A stretch of DNA of 11,108 nt from Bacteroidota bacterium (GTDB lineage Bacteria > Bacteroidota > Bacteroidia > Chitinophagales > UBA2359): positions 1-11,108 of the forward strand of contig JAHDCM010000067.1 of the NCBI GenBank assembly GCA_020629895.1, in the 5' to 3' direction. Made by a program: the position numbers and the translations under genes. Positions 1-7,347 of this stretch are shown here, in pieces. Under the pieces are notes generated by a model that made no database searches, was not told where the DNA came from, and saw only the letters and a list, made by a program, of their open reading frames with translations. The first letter of the stretch is position 1. The number at the start of each line of letters is the position of its first letter.

Positions 1-2
1 TC

Positions 3-122
3 GCTCGCGTTTACAATGCTAATCTCAAACTACTAACAGCCGATTTTTTTAATACTATTATTTTGCAACTAAAAGGGCAATGTGCAGTGTTTAATAAAAA
101 GATGAAAGAACTGAAAACCTAA
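3..122 (+). CDS. Possible C-terminal fragment of a protein cut by the window edge
   Basis: A frame stays open from the left edge for 39 codons and stops with TAA at 120-122. The translation begins ARVYNANLKLLTADFF and ends in a lysine-rich tail (NKKMKELKT). It has mixed hydrophobic and charged residues like a normal protein C-terminus, and 39 codons without a stop in AT-rich DNA is mildly suggestive. I do not recognise a family. The two other forward frames close within the first 40 bases. It lies on the same strand as the hydrolase gene, with 70 nt of repeat-containing spacer between them. It could be chance; the sequence left of the window would decide. Confidence 0.4.
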   Translation, partial: ARVYNANLKLLTADFFNTIILQLKGQCAVFNKKMKELKT

Positions 123-133
123 ACCCCGCTCTT

Positions 134-182
134 CACCCATTCATCCAATCCCCCATTCATCCAATCACCCAATCACCCAATC
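134..182. repeat. Short degenerate tandem repeat upstream of the hydrolase gene
   Basis: Two near-identical 16-17 nt units of the form CCCATTCATCCAATC (134-150, 151-166) run into two exact ACCCAATC units (167-174, 175-182). The tract ends 10 nt before the hydrolase start codon, so it would lie in the 5' leader. It is C/T/A-rich and contains almost no G on the + strand. It looks like a slippage-generated microsatellite; copy-number variation there could alter leader length. No coding role is seen. Confidence 0.75.
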
Positions 183-192
183 ATCATTTAAC

Positions 193-1131
193 ATGTCCAG
201 TGTACAAAGTGTTATCGTTAAAACAAGCTTAAAATTACGCAAAGGTGCCTTGTTGTATTACACCAGTAAGCCCGAAAGATTCGACGCTATTCGTTTACGC
301 ACCTATTTTGATAAAATAACCTCCAAAGTAGGTATTTGTCGAGGCGTAACAATGGAAATGACAGCAGTAGCAGGGATCAAAGCGGCTTGGTTAACCCCCG
401 AAACCTATCCCCAAGAAGTTGTATTTTTATATTTACATGGAGGCGGCTATGGTTTAGGTTCTATTCATTCTCACAAGGGCTTAGTTAGTAAAATGGTACA
501 ACAAGGCCGTTTCAAAGCACTCATGTTGGACTACCGCCTGGCTCCTGAACACCCGTTTCCTGCGGCCGTAGAAGATACCATTATTGCCTATAAATACCTA
601 TTGGAAAAAGGCTATCTACCTGAAAATATCATCATTGGCGGCGACTCAGCAGGTGGCGGACTAACCATTAGTGCCTTAACACAAATCCGAGATCAACAAT
701 TACCCATGCCTGCTGCTGGCGTCTGTTTATCTCCTTGGACTGACCTATCCAATAGCGGAGATTCTATCATCACTAAACTAAAAGCCGACCCTATGCTAGT
801 GCCTCCCGCACTAGAAATGATGGCATTATCTTATGTCGCACAAGATCGCACTTTATTCACTCATCCATTAGTTTCTCCTATCTTTGCGGAACTTCACCAG
901 CTACCTCCGCTATTGATACAAGTAGGAATAGATGAAATATTACTAGACGATGCCACCCGTTTAGCGCAAAAAGCAAAAGCAGCCGATGTAAAAGTGGTCT
1001 TAGAAAAATGGACCAATATGTATCATGTCTGGCAATTCTTTTGGCCAATTCTACCCGAAGCAAAAGCCGCTATTGTGCGAATAGGTGAATTTGTACGTAG
1101 CAAAGTAACTGCATCATTTCCAAATCCATAA
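193..1131 (+). CDS. Alpha/beta hydrolase, hormone-sensitive-lipase-type esterase
   Basis: This 312-residue protein belongs to the alpha/beta hydrolase fold-3 (HSL, bacterial family IV) carboxylesterases, which cleave short to medium acyl esters. The oxyanion-hole motif HGGG is at residues 82-85. The nucleophile elbow GDSAGG is at 150-155, with Ser152 as nucleophile. The likely acid is Asp247 (GIDEIL) and the likely general base is His278 (MYHVW). DYRLAPEHPFP (113-123) is the typical family signature after the oxyanion strand. There is no signal peptide, so it should be cytoplasmic, and about 310 residues is the usual family length. ATG 193 is chosen because the protein is full-length from there. 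The next gene starts 3 nt after its stop, so the two are probably co-transcribed. The substrate cannot be told from sequence. Confidence 0.93.
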   Translation: MSSVQSVIVKTSLKLRKGALLYYTSKPERFDAIRLRTYFDKITSKVGICRGVTMEMTAVAGIKAAWLTPETYPQEVVFLYLHGGGYGLGSIHSHKGLVSKMVQQGRFKALMLDYRLAPEHPFPAAVEDTIIAYKYLLEKGYLPENIIIGGDSAGGGLTISALTQIRDQQLPMPAAGVCLSPWTDLSNSGDSIITKLKADPMLVPPALEMMALSYVAQDRTLFTHPLVSPIFAELHQLPPLLIQVGIDEILLDDATRLAQKAKAADVKVVLEKWTNMYHVWQFFWPILPEAKAAIVRIGEFVRSKVTASFPNP

Positions 1132-1134
1132 ATT

Positions 1135-1851
1135 ATGCCTGACAAACGCCGACATCGTGGCCAACATCCGAATGATCCTCGCTTATTCGATAAGAAAAAC
1201 TGGCCCAAGCTGCGCGATGCTGTTACGGATTTATCGTGGTTATTTTCTAGGGGCTATTCAGATAATGCCACCCTAAAACTTGTCGGAGATCGGTACCGCC
1301 TCACCGAACGCCAGCGCAAAGCAGTATGGCGATGTAGTTGTGCGCAACAAGCTATTGATCGTCGAAAAGCAAAAGAAGTCGCTGTTAACAACCTACAAGG
1401 CAAAACAATCTTTATCGACGGCTACAACCTACTGATCACTATTGAAAGTGCCTTATCTGGTGGGCTTATATTTGAGGCAAAAGATAGTAGCTACCGAGAC
1501 TTAGCAAGTATTCATGGTACCTACCGTCGGGTAGAAGAAACGATTCCTGCCCTTCACCTAATTGGAAAGTGCCTAGAACAATTACAGCTACAAAAAGTAC
1601 ATTGGTACTTTGATCGACCAGTTGGCAATAGTGGAAAATTGAAAGTGATGATGTATGAACTGATTCAGGATAAACCCTGGAATTGGGATATTGATCTAGC
1701 TTATAATCCCGACCAAGTATTAATTGATTCAGGCGAAATTGTCGTCTCTTCTGATAGCATGGTCATGGACAAGGCCATACAATGGACGAATCTGGGGCGT
1801 TATATTGTCGATGAAATGGTAGAGCAGGTGAATATGGTAAGAATCGTTTAA
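1135..1851 (+). CDS. DUF434 / DUF5616-type protein with PIN/NYN-like C-terminal half
   Basis: This 238-residue protein matches the DUF434 architecture as I know it. The N-terminal part (about residues 20-70) holds LRDAVTDLSWLFSRGY and then LVGDRYRLTERQRKAVWR, rich in Arg. The C-terminal part (about 90-238) opens on a strand ending IDGYN (94-98), followed by DRPVGNSG (160-167) and SSDSMVMD (205-212). An N-terminal DGYN strand with later acidic residues resembles PIN/NYN nucleases; Asp95, Asp160, Asp207 and Asp212 would be candidate metal ligands. That function is inference, since the family has no activity I can vouch for. No signal peptide or membrane segment is visible. It lies 3 nt downstream of the hydrolase and ends tail-to-tail with the pseudouridine synthase, overlapping by 4 nt. 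Confidence 0.85.
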   Translation: MPDKRRHRGQHPNDPRLFDKKNWPKLRDAVTDLSWLFSRGYSDNATLKLVGDRYRLTERQRKAVWRCSCAQQAIDRRKAKEVAVNNLQGKTIFIDGYNLLITIESALSGGLIFEAKDSSYRDLASIHGTYRRVEETIPALHLIGKCLEQLQLQKVHWYFDRPVGNSGKLKVMMYELIQDKPWNWDIDLAYNPDQVLIDSGEIVVSSDSMVMDKAIQWTNLGRYIVDEMVEQVNMVRIV

Positions 1852-2531
1852 GATAAAGCTCCCCAAACCGCATCTCCCTTCGGAACTGCTGCGACTACTT
1901 CCATCATGTCTTTTTTTACAGGATGTTCAAATTTTATTTTTCGTGCATGTAGATGAATAGAACCATCCTTGTTTGAACGCGGAAAACCATATTTTAAATC
2001 TCCTTTTATAGGACTACCTATTTTAGATAATTGCACCCGAATTTGATGATGGCGGCCCGTTTTTGGATACACCTCTAACAAGTGATACCGTTCACTTTGA
2101 CGCACCCACCGATAAGTTAAAATGGCTTTTTTCGTTCCTTTCTTCTCATAATCGTAAGCAAAGGATTTATTTTTTTGTTGGTTTTTGATAAGATAATCCA
2201 CCAACTCGCCCGCCTTCTCTTGTGGGCAGCTTTTCACCACTGCCCAATAGGTCTTGTCTACCTCTCTATTCTTAAACAAACGATTCATGCGTTCTAGTGC
2301 CTTGCTAGTGCGGGCAAAAACCAATACCCCCGAAGTAGGCCGATCAATACGATGCGGAATCCCTAAAAAAACCTTACCAGGCTTATTATACTTCACCTTG
2401 ATATATTCCTTCAAATGTTCTACCAACGGTATATCACCCGTCCGATCTCCTTGCACCAACATACCTGCGGGCTTATTAACAATAAGCAGGTGGTTATCTT
2501 CGTAAAGAACATCTGGTTCGTATGGTTGCAT
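1848..2531 (-). CDS. RluA-family pseudouridine synthase (no S4 domain)
   Basis: This 227-residue enzyme isomerises uridine to pseudouridine in rRNA or tRNA in the cytoplasm. The family motif HRIDRPTSG lies at 60-68, with Asp63 as the catalytic aspartate. Other RluA-type motifs are the N-terminal EDNHLLIVNKPAGM (11-24), the PKTGRHHQIRVQL segment (156-168), GDLKYG (177-182) and LHAR (194-197). There is no N-terminal S4 RNA-binding domain, and the length fits short RluA/TruC-like members. The target site cannot be assigned. It is the last gene of the - strand run: its start lies 1 nt after the stop of the glycosidase gene, which suggests translational coupling. Its TAA stop shares TTAA (1848-1851) with the stop of the convergent DUF434 gene. 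Confidence 0.93.
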   Translation of the reverse strand: MQPYEPDVLYEDNHLLIVNKPAGMLVQGDRTGDIPLVEHLKEYIKVKYNKPGKVFLGIPHRIDRPTSGVLVFARTSKALERMNRLFKNREVDKTYWAVVKSCPQEKAGELVDYLIKNQQKNKSFAYDYEKKGTKKAILTYRWVRQSERYHLLEVYPKTGRHHQIRVQLSKIGSPIKGDLKYGFPRSNKDGSIHLHARKIKFEHPVKKDMMEVVAAVPKGDAVWGALS

Positions 2532-2532
2532 A

Positions 2533-3276
2533 TTATTGTTTATTTTTCACTTCCCCAATCATCACCCCAAATCGGCCATCCATCTGTGTCCACTTTTGGG
2601 CAGGCAAATAAGTACGAGACACAAAACCATCTAAATATAAGGCATTTTGGCAACCTTTATATTTAAAGAAACTAGCAAAATCATAAAAGTTAACTTTCTC
2701 TTTACTCATCGCAAACAATACCTTTCCATCAGGTAAGATACCTACACCATTACGAATATGTAAACTACTAGAGCCTTTGATAAACTTATGGTGTAATGCG
2801 CCATCAATAACCAACATCGGCCCCGATTGTGTCGCAAAACGAATATGCTGCCCATATTCAAAATCTTTGGTTGCCAATACCCCCCCTTTACCATCGTGAG
2901 TAAGAAAAAAAATCCCATTGGGTTGGAGGTAAAAATTACCATAAGCCGATTGAATGGTATCTGTTGTCTTGCGCATCACTCCCTCCTCTACATATAAGCC
3001 TTGTGGAGAGTAATCTTTCAGAAACATACCCCCATTCATTGCAAATACCAACTCCTCGCCTCGACCTTCTAACCAATTACTTAATCGCTTAAACCCCTTC
3101 ATTGGCTCCCCTTCATCATCCTGCCAAAACAAGCGCAAATCCTGTACTTTCGGATCAACCACATACTGTACCATTTTATCTTCCTTAATAGGAATATGGA
3201 CTCCTTCTTGTTGACAATAACTGCTGACAAAAAGCACTAATAAACCCACCCAAATTAAGACATTAAACGACTTCAT
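2533..3276 (-). CDS. Exported phosphodiester glycosidase family protein (DUF2233/NAGPA-like)
   Basis: The protein (247 residues from this start) resembles the NAGPA/DUF2233 phosphodiester glycosidase family, related to the enzyme that uncovers mannose-6-phosphate in animals. Bacterial members act outside the cytoplasm on unknown sugar phosphodiesters. Recognisable segments, in order, are FAMNGGMF, PQGLYVEEG, NFYLQPNGIFF, QSGPMLVIDG, RNGVGI and NALYLDGFVSRTY. An N-terminal hydrophobic stretch (MKSFNVLIWVGLLVLFVSS) is a signal peptide. The Cys that follows sits in SSYC, a poor lipobox, so periplasmic export is more likely than lipidation. I chose ATG 3274-3276, 2 nt after the upstream stop. A GTG at 3280-3282, overlapping that stop as GTGA, would add two residues. 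It lies between the DUF6090-like gene and the pseudouridine synthase gene. Confidence 0.85.
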   Translation of the reverse strand: MKSFNVLIWVGLLVLFVSSYCQQEGVHIPIKEDKMVQYVVDPKVQDLRLFWQDDEGEPMKGFKRLSNWLEGRGEELVFAMNGGMFLKDYSPQGLYVEEGVMRKTTDTIQSAYGNFYLQPNGIFFLTHDGKGGVLATKDFEYGQHIRFATQSGPMLVIDGALHHKFIKGSSSLHIRNGVGILPDGKVLFAMSKEKVNFYDFASFFKYKGCQNALYLDGFVSRTYLPAQKWTQMDGRFGVMIGEVKNKQ

Positions 3277-3278
3277 AA

Positions 3279-3824
3279 TCACTGTGTTATCTCATTAAAA
3301 TAGGCATACTCTTCAGCCAATTCTTCCTCTGCACGTACCAAATCCTGCATCAATGTCAACACCAATTGCTTTGATGCCTTATCTGTTTTCAAGGCACGAT
3401 CAAAACCGACATCCCCTAAGCGCAATTTAATATCATCTATAAAAGCAAGTTGGTTTTCAATTTTGGTCAAAGACTTAAATAGCTTATAATCCACCAATTC
3501 CACATGTTTAGACAATAGCTTACTCCAAGCAGATTGGCTCAGATTAATCGTCGTAAAGCCTTTCGAGCGGGCAATGAGTTCCGCAATCGAGAGGCTATCC
3601 GCATCAATATGTTGTTGATAAATTTGAATGGATTCTTTTTGGCGAGCAATGCTTTTTTGAAGCTTTTGAGCATTAACTGCTTGTTCTGTTTGGATGAGCG
3701 TAATAGACTCCTTTAAGAACTGCTTATTTTTTCGATCCTGCACGTAGTTATTGATTGCTAGTGCTACTAGTATCCCTAGAATAACCACCAATAGTTCTTT
3801 CGCAATTTCGCGGAATAATTTCAT
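3279..3824 (-). CDS. Small single-pass membrane protein, DUF6090-like
   Basis: This 181-residue protein starts with FREIAKELLVVILGILVALA followed by INNYVQDRK. That is the N-terminal signature of a Bacteroidota family annotated as DUF6090 (E-hhLVVhGILhAhxINN, then a charged turn). A single transmembrane helix spans about residues 8-25. The rest is charged and mostly helical, with a probable coiled coil at about 33-75 (KNKQFLKESI through SIQIYQQHI). The function of the family is unknown to me. The start ATG lies 57 nt after the dioxygenase stop. A perfect TAnnTTTG-type -7 element sits in that gap, so this gene may have its own promoter within the operon. The downstream glycosidase gene starts 2 nt after its stop, or overlaps it by 4 nt if GTG is used. 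Confidence 0.75.
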   Translation of the reverse strand: MKLFREIAKELLVVILGILVALAINNYVQDRKNKQFLKESITLIQTEQAVNAQKLQKSIARQKESIQIYQQHIDADSLSIAELIARSKGFTTINLSQSAWSKLLSKHVELVDYKLFKSLTKIENQLAFIDDIKLRLGDVGFDRALKTDKASKQLVLTLMQDLVRAEEELAEEYAYFNEITQ

Positions 3825-3846
3825 CTGTTGTGCGGATTTATCTCTT

Positions 3847-3870
3847 CAAAGATAAGGAGAAATCAACAAA
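3847..3870 (-). promoter_or_regulatory. Candidate Bacteroidota promoter before the DUF6090-like gene
   Basis: On the - strand, TATCTTTG (3854 to 3847) matches the Bacteroidota -7 consensus TAnnTTTG exactly, and a transcript from it would leave a leader of roughly 15-20 nt before the ATG at 3824. A TTTG at 3870-3867 lies upstream but only 12 nt away, shorter than the usual spacing to a -33 element, so that half is weak. Confidence 0.35.
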
Positions 3871-3881
3871 CGAAGGACTAA

Positions 3882-4511
3882 TTATTCCGATACCATATAA
3901 ATATCAAAATGCACCGTAATTCCTCCATTTACATCCTCGGGAATCATATCTAAAATGCGCAATTTAGCCGCCTCTTTGGAAGCCCACGGGTCAGCCGCAA
4001 TATCAGGATCACCTTCAAAATATACCTGCGAAATGATTTCGCGTTTCCCTTCAGCCGTCACCCGAAAATGAATATGTGCAGGGCGATATAACTGCCCATT
4101 CAAATACTTACCCGGCAATATCGTTTTAAAGGCATAATTCCCTTCTGCATCCGTCAATAAACGCCCACGTTGCAAAAAATCAGGTGAGCTATTATCATAA
4201 TCTCCCTGTGTATCACAATGCCAAATTTCAATTTGTGCCTGCTCAATAGGCGTCACACAATCATCCGCCAATATCTGCCCTTTCAAAGTGATAATATTGC
4301 CAGTTACTTCACAAGTCAAATCAGAGCGAATAGGCGCGTCTGGACGATAAAAAGGCCCTAAAATATCATTCGTAGTCTCACAATCTCCTACAAATTTCGC
4401 TACTCCATCCGACTCCAATAAATCCTCTTTTTTACACCCCAATACGGTTCCAAACGTAGACACTGCAAAAGCGGTTAAAGAAGTGTTAATTATAAATGCT
4501 CGGCGATCCAT
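3882..4511 (-). CDS. Intradiol ring-cleavage dioxygenase-like lipoprotein
   Basis: This 209-residue protein has the catalytic core of the protocatechuate 3,4-dioxygenase/catechol 1,2-dioxygenase family, which opens catechol-type rings with a non-haem Fe(III). The expected ligands are present: Tyr105 (QGDYDN), Tyr136 (LPGKY), and His146 and His148 (RPAHIHF). GPFYRPDAP (52-60) is the usual N-terminal family segment. Unusually for a catabolic enzyme, the N-terminus reads MDRRAF, a hydrophobic stretch, then VLGC. This is a lipobox with Cys26, and the twin Arg hints at Tat export. It should therefore be a membrane-anchored enzyme outside the cytoplasm. No other aromatic-degradation gene is in the window, so the role may be oxidising phenolic compounds at the surface. 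It starts 10 nt after the propeller gene ends. Confidence 0.88.
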   Translation of the reverse strand: MDRRAFIINTSLTAFAVSTFGTVLGCKKEDLLESDGVAKFVGDCETTNDILGPFYRPDAPIRSDLTCEVTGNIITLKGQILADDCVTPIEQAQIEIWHCDTQGDYDNSSPDFLQRGRLLTDAEGNYAFKTILPGKYLNGQLYRPAHIHFRVTAEGKREIISQVYFEGDPDIAADPWASKEAAKLRILDMIPEDVNGGITVHFDIYMVSE

Positions 4512-4521
4512 CTGTTATAGT

Positions 4522-6930
4522 TTATTCATTAACAATAAATGACTGACTCAATTGCCCTTTTTCAGTTCGAAGTACCACAAAATAAAAGCCACCTTCTAAA
4601 TCCGTATTTATTTCAAAACGATGTTCTCCAACCGCTAATTGTCCTTTATTTTGCATAAATACTTGCTGCCCAAGTGCGTTAAAAAGGGCTATCTGTACCT
4701 TCGAATTTTCCACTAACTCAAAGCCTATCGTTAAGGGATAGGCTGTGGGTATCGGATTGGGGTAAAGCTCTAAGGAAGTAATTGGACTTAACTCATCATC
4801 AACAAAGCCATTGGAACTTCCTCCATCTATATTAACCACTCCTCCAGCACGGTACACACTTGCCCTACCTCCACCAATAAACCAAATATTTTCATCTTGG
4901 TCAATCTCCAAATCACTAATCCAAGTATCAGGCAGCCCCGAATTTTCACTGTTTACCTCCACCCACGTCTTCCCATCATATTTTACCACCTTTGTTTGAC
5001 TAATAAGAACCCATATATTGCCCTGTTCGTCTTCTTCTATATCAACGATACCACAATCCATATCAAAATCCTCATCTGTAAAATAAGTCCAATGTTCTCC
5101 GTCAAATTTTGCTAAAAATCGCTCCCCATTTACCCATACATTTCCTTTACGATCCGTATATAAAGACGGCGGTCGATACCCATAACAAAGACTAACACCT
5201 CGTAAGTCATTCGATTCATCAAGGGTAAGTTGATACTCCCAAGCATCCGTAGCATCATTATATTTAAATACCCGTTTCATACTTGTAATTGCCCAAACCT
5301 GATTTTTAGGAGTCACCAATAAATCGGTAAATACTTCTTTTCGCCACTCCATCCCTTCGATAGTAATCCCCTCTATCTCTTGCAAATGCCATTCGCCCCC
5401 TTCCCTATAACCAATCTCCATCTCTCCTGCCTTGACCCATAATCGCCCATCATCATCATCTCCAAAGATCGAAAAATGTTCTCCTAATATATCTGTTGGA
5501 ACCAATTCCCATTCTTGATCATGATACCAATATAATTTTGACACCTCTTCTAACACATCATAAGTACGCACCCACAAGCCCCCTTTTTTAGCAGCACCAA
5601 TAGTACTATATTGTTGGTTTTCAGGAAAAGCAATTTTCTGCCAACTTTTCCCATCATAACGAATCAAACCACCGTTATTACTTGTCACATAATAGTTCAA
5701 ATTATGATTCGTACCAAACCACTTCACATTCTCTGTATCAACCGTTACCCTTGATGCTCGAAATAAAAAAGCATTCGTCACCACATATTCTTCTACCAGC
5801 TTTCCAGTATCCTTATCTATACGTAATGTCAATCCATCTTTGGCAATCCATAACTCCCCATTTTTAATCGAAAAATCACGATTTATACACTGCCCCTTTA
5901 GCACTGACTCAAAAGGAGTAAATACATCCTCTTTCAACGTGTACACCACATTACACTCATTCTTTGCACCAAGCCATACTGTTCCTTTTTCATCTATTTC
6001 AATATTAGAAAAATACACAGGCAAAGTTCCGTCCTCTAAACTATAAGATGCTATGATTTGCGTCCCATCATAAACAACCAAGTCTGCCATCCACTCTTTC
6101 GTTTGATAATTCTGATCTCCCCCCAGTAGCCATAAATTTCCTTCTTGATCAATTTCAAAATCATCAATCGTATTTCTCTTAAGCCCCAAATGGTCAAAAT
6201 TAGGCGACTCCACCCAAGCACTCCCATCCCACCGCAATAACTTACCCGCATTACAAGTCATCCACAAAGTACCGTCAGGCGCCATACGTATTTGATAACT
6301 ATAAGTATTAAAAGGACGCTCTACCATCCAATTTTCACCATCAAAACGCGCCACATAATTTCGAGCCGACACCCAGATATTTCCCTCTAGATCCTCCAAC
6401 AACTCCATTGCTCCATGAATCGGATAATTCTCTATTAAAAAAGCGGTTCCTGGCACATAAATCGTCCAGTTCGCTCCATCAAAACGCAAAATCTCTCGAA
6501 TCGTTAACACCCAGACATTACCTGCTCGATCCAACAACACATCATTTACCACATTATTTTCAATAGGTGCATTCTCTTCATAAAAAAAAGTCTGTTCTCC
6601 TGTCAAACGATCCGTTTTGATCAAGCCGCCATTATAAGTAGCCGCCCATATCTCCTTCTCAGACACTGCGATATCCTGCACAATCGTCCCATCATAAAAA
6701 TACTTCCATTCCGCTGCCCCAGTCATTTTTGCTTGCAAAGGAGGCTGCACCACGACACTATCAAACTCATAGTCAGGATGATCATCATCAGGATCGCCAT
6801 TGGGAAACAAACCCGTAGGTTGATGCGTTGTTTTTGCCTTATAATTTTTCAAAAAATACGTTTGTGCCATGCCCTCTATTGTCACTAGTAAACAAGCAAA
6901 CAATAAGCAATAAATGACTCTACTATTCAT
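4522..6930 (-). CDS. T9SS-secreted propeller-repeat protein (copy 1)
   Basis: This 802-residue protein has a signal peptide (residues 1-22, cleavage probably MA|QTYF). The body carries about a dozen Reg_prop-like blades with G-x-hW turns (RAGNVW 135-140, EGNIW 182-186, EGNLW 263-267, KGTVW 315-319, KGNVW 585-589, QGNIW 636-640). FDGxxW/YDGxxW partners occur at 150-155, 196-201, 425-430, 609-614 and 661-666. The C-terminus (721-802) begins YPNP and is a type A T9SS sorting domain, so the protein should cross the outer membrane and be cell-attached or released. Unlike hybrid two-component sensors with this propeller, it has no transmembrane, kinase or DNA-binding part. Just after the signal peptide is LFPNGDPDDDHPDY (41-54). 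Cys pairs 326/348 and 582/626 are shared with copy 2. The ligand is unknown. It is the first gene of the - strand run. Confidence 0.9.
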   Translation of the reverse strand: MNSRVIYCLLFACLLVTIEGMAQTYFLKNYKAKTTHQPTGLFPNGDPDDDHPDYEFDSVVVQPPLQAKMTGAAEWKYFYDGTIVQDIAVSEKEIWAATYNGGLIKTDRLTGEQTFFYEENAPIENNVVNDVLLDRAGNVWVLTIREILRFDGANWTIYVPGTAFLIENYPIHGAMELLEDLEGNIWVSARNYVARFDGENWMVERPFNTYSYQIRMAPDGTLWMTCNAGKLLRWDGSAWVESPNFDHLGLKRNTIDDFEIDQEGNLWLLGGDQNYQTKEWMADLVVYDGTQIIASYSLEDGTLPVYFSNIEIDEKGTVWLGAKNECNVVYTLKEDVFTPFESVLKGQCINRDFSIKNGELWIAKDGLTLRIDKDTGKLVEEYVVTNAFLFRASRVTVDTENVKWFGTNHNLNYYVTSNNGGLIRYDGKSWQKIAFPENQQYSTIGAAKKGGLWVRTYDVLEEVSKLYWYHDQEWELVPTDILGEHFSIFGDDDDGRLWVKAGEMEIGYREGGEWHLQEIEGITIEGMEWRKEVFTDLLVTPKNQVWAITSMKRVFKYNDATDAWEYQLTLDESNDLRGVSLCYGYRPPSLYTDRKGNVWVNGERFLAKFDGEHWTYFTDEDFDMDCGIVDIEEDEQGNIWVLISQTKVVKYDGKTWVEVNSENSGLPDTWISDLEIDQDENIWFIGGGRASVYRAGGVVNIDGGSSNGFVDDELSPITSLELYPNPIPTAYPLTIGFELVENSKVQIALFNALGQQVFMQNKGQLAVGEHRFEINTDLEGGFYFVVLRTEKGQLSQSFIVNE

Positions 6931-6960
6931 AACTATACAAATTAAAAAGATTATTATTAG

Positions 6961-7261
6961 TTGGGCGTGTCCCCATTTTTGCCAATCAACCTGTTATGTT
7001 TCATGTAAATGCCAAGCTTTACCTACTCACACCTTCCCTTCAACCTGACAGGTTTCGATTGGCAAAAATGGGGTCGGGCTATCCGCTTGTAGTTGCCTCC
7101 TAGAAAAGCTGTTCGGCAAATACGCCTAGCAGTGTCTTCCTTCGTCAGCCCTGCTAGGCGTGCCTCACTAGCTTTCTATTTCGCCAAGCTACCGCTACTA
7201 TCCCTCACGCGTAAAGACACAAAATCTTGTGTCTCACGTTTGAACGATTTACGTGCGACGA
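6961..7261 (-). repeat. Structured dispersed element, copy A
   Basis: This is homologous to the element at 10861-11094, in inverted orientation. Identical blocks are 7236-7261, 7186-7211, 7074-7096 (26, 26 and 23 nt) and CACGCCCAA at 6969-6961 read on the - strand. Read as - strand RNA, it folds into several hairpins. A small one at 7215-7234 (AGACACAA/TTGTGTCT) is absent from copy B. The central hairpin (7122-7132 with 7151-7161) has an 11-bp stem and an 18-nt loop, GGCTGAC-N3-GGAAGACA. A second stem encloses it (7101-7110 with 7170-7178). A long distal stem pairs 6971-6987 perfectly with 7057-7073 and continues with 6988-6994/7048-7054. The element ends 30 nt before the start codon of propeller copy 1, in the sense orientation. 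No protein gene is seen at 6931-7347. The name and function of the family are unknown to me. Confidence 0.85.
6971..7073. repeat. Long inverted repeat (distal hairpin of copy A)
   Basis: CCCCATTTTTGCCAATC (6971-6987) is the exact reverse complement of 7057-7073. The stem continues as AACCTGT (6988-6994) with ACAGGTT (7048-7054) after a 2-nt bulge. The loop is about 53 nt and rich in pyrimidines. There is no T-tract after the stem, so it is not a standard terminator. It occupies the same place as the terminator-like hairpin of copy B but shares no sequence with it. Confidence 0.9.
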
Positions 7262-7265
7262 GAAT

Positions 7266-7333
7266 ACTTTTCCCCTCAACCCTTCAATCTCTCATCCCTC
7301 CCCCAAAGTTCCTCTATTCCTCCCACTCTCACA
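7266..7333. other. Pyrimidine-rich tract between AraC gene and copy A
   Basis: This stretch of about 68 nt is almost entirely C, T and A on the + strand, with runs such as CATCCCTCCCCCAAAG and very little G. It lies between the stop of the AraC gene and the element, downstream of the AraC gene in its transcription direction. I see no hairpin or gene in it. Confidence 0.6.
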
Positions 7334-7347
7334 ATGCACAAAACAGG

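Noticed and set aside
134..182. CRISPR array
   Set aside because: The units are 8 or 16-17 nt and directly adjacent, with no unique spacers and no cas genes.
2254..2666. Open frames antisense to the pseudouridine synthase and glycosidase genes
   Set aside because: They are shadows of two well-supported genes, with no family motif of their own.
4522..6930. Hybrid two-component sensor kinase
   Set aside because: The propeller blades resemble the sensor half, but the protein ends in a secretion sorting domain and has no transmembrane helix, kinase or receiver domain.
6961..7261. Element as a guide RNA of the HEARO/omega type (IscB-associated)
   Set aside because: Short tracts such as GGCTGA and GCGGAT recall such RNAs, but no IscB, IsrB or TnpB gene is in the window and the similarity is too short. 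A covariance search could still test it.
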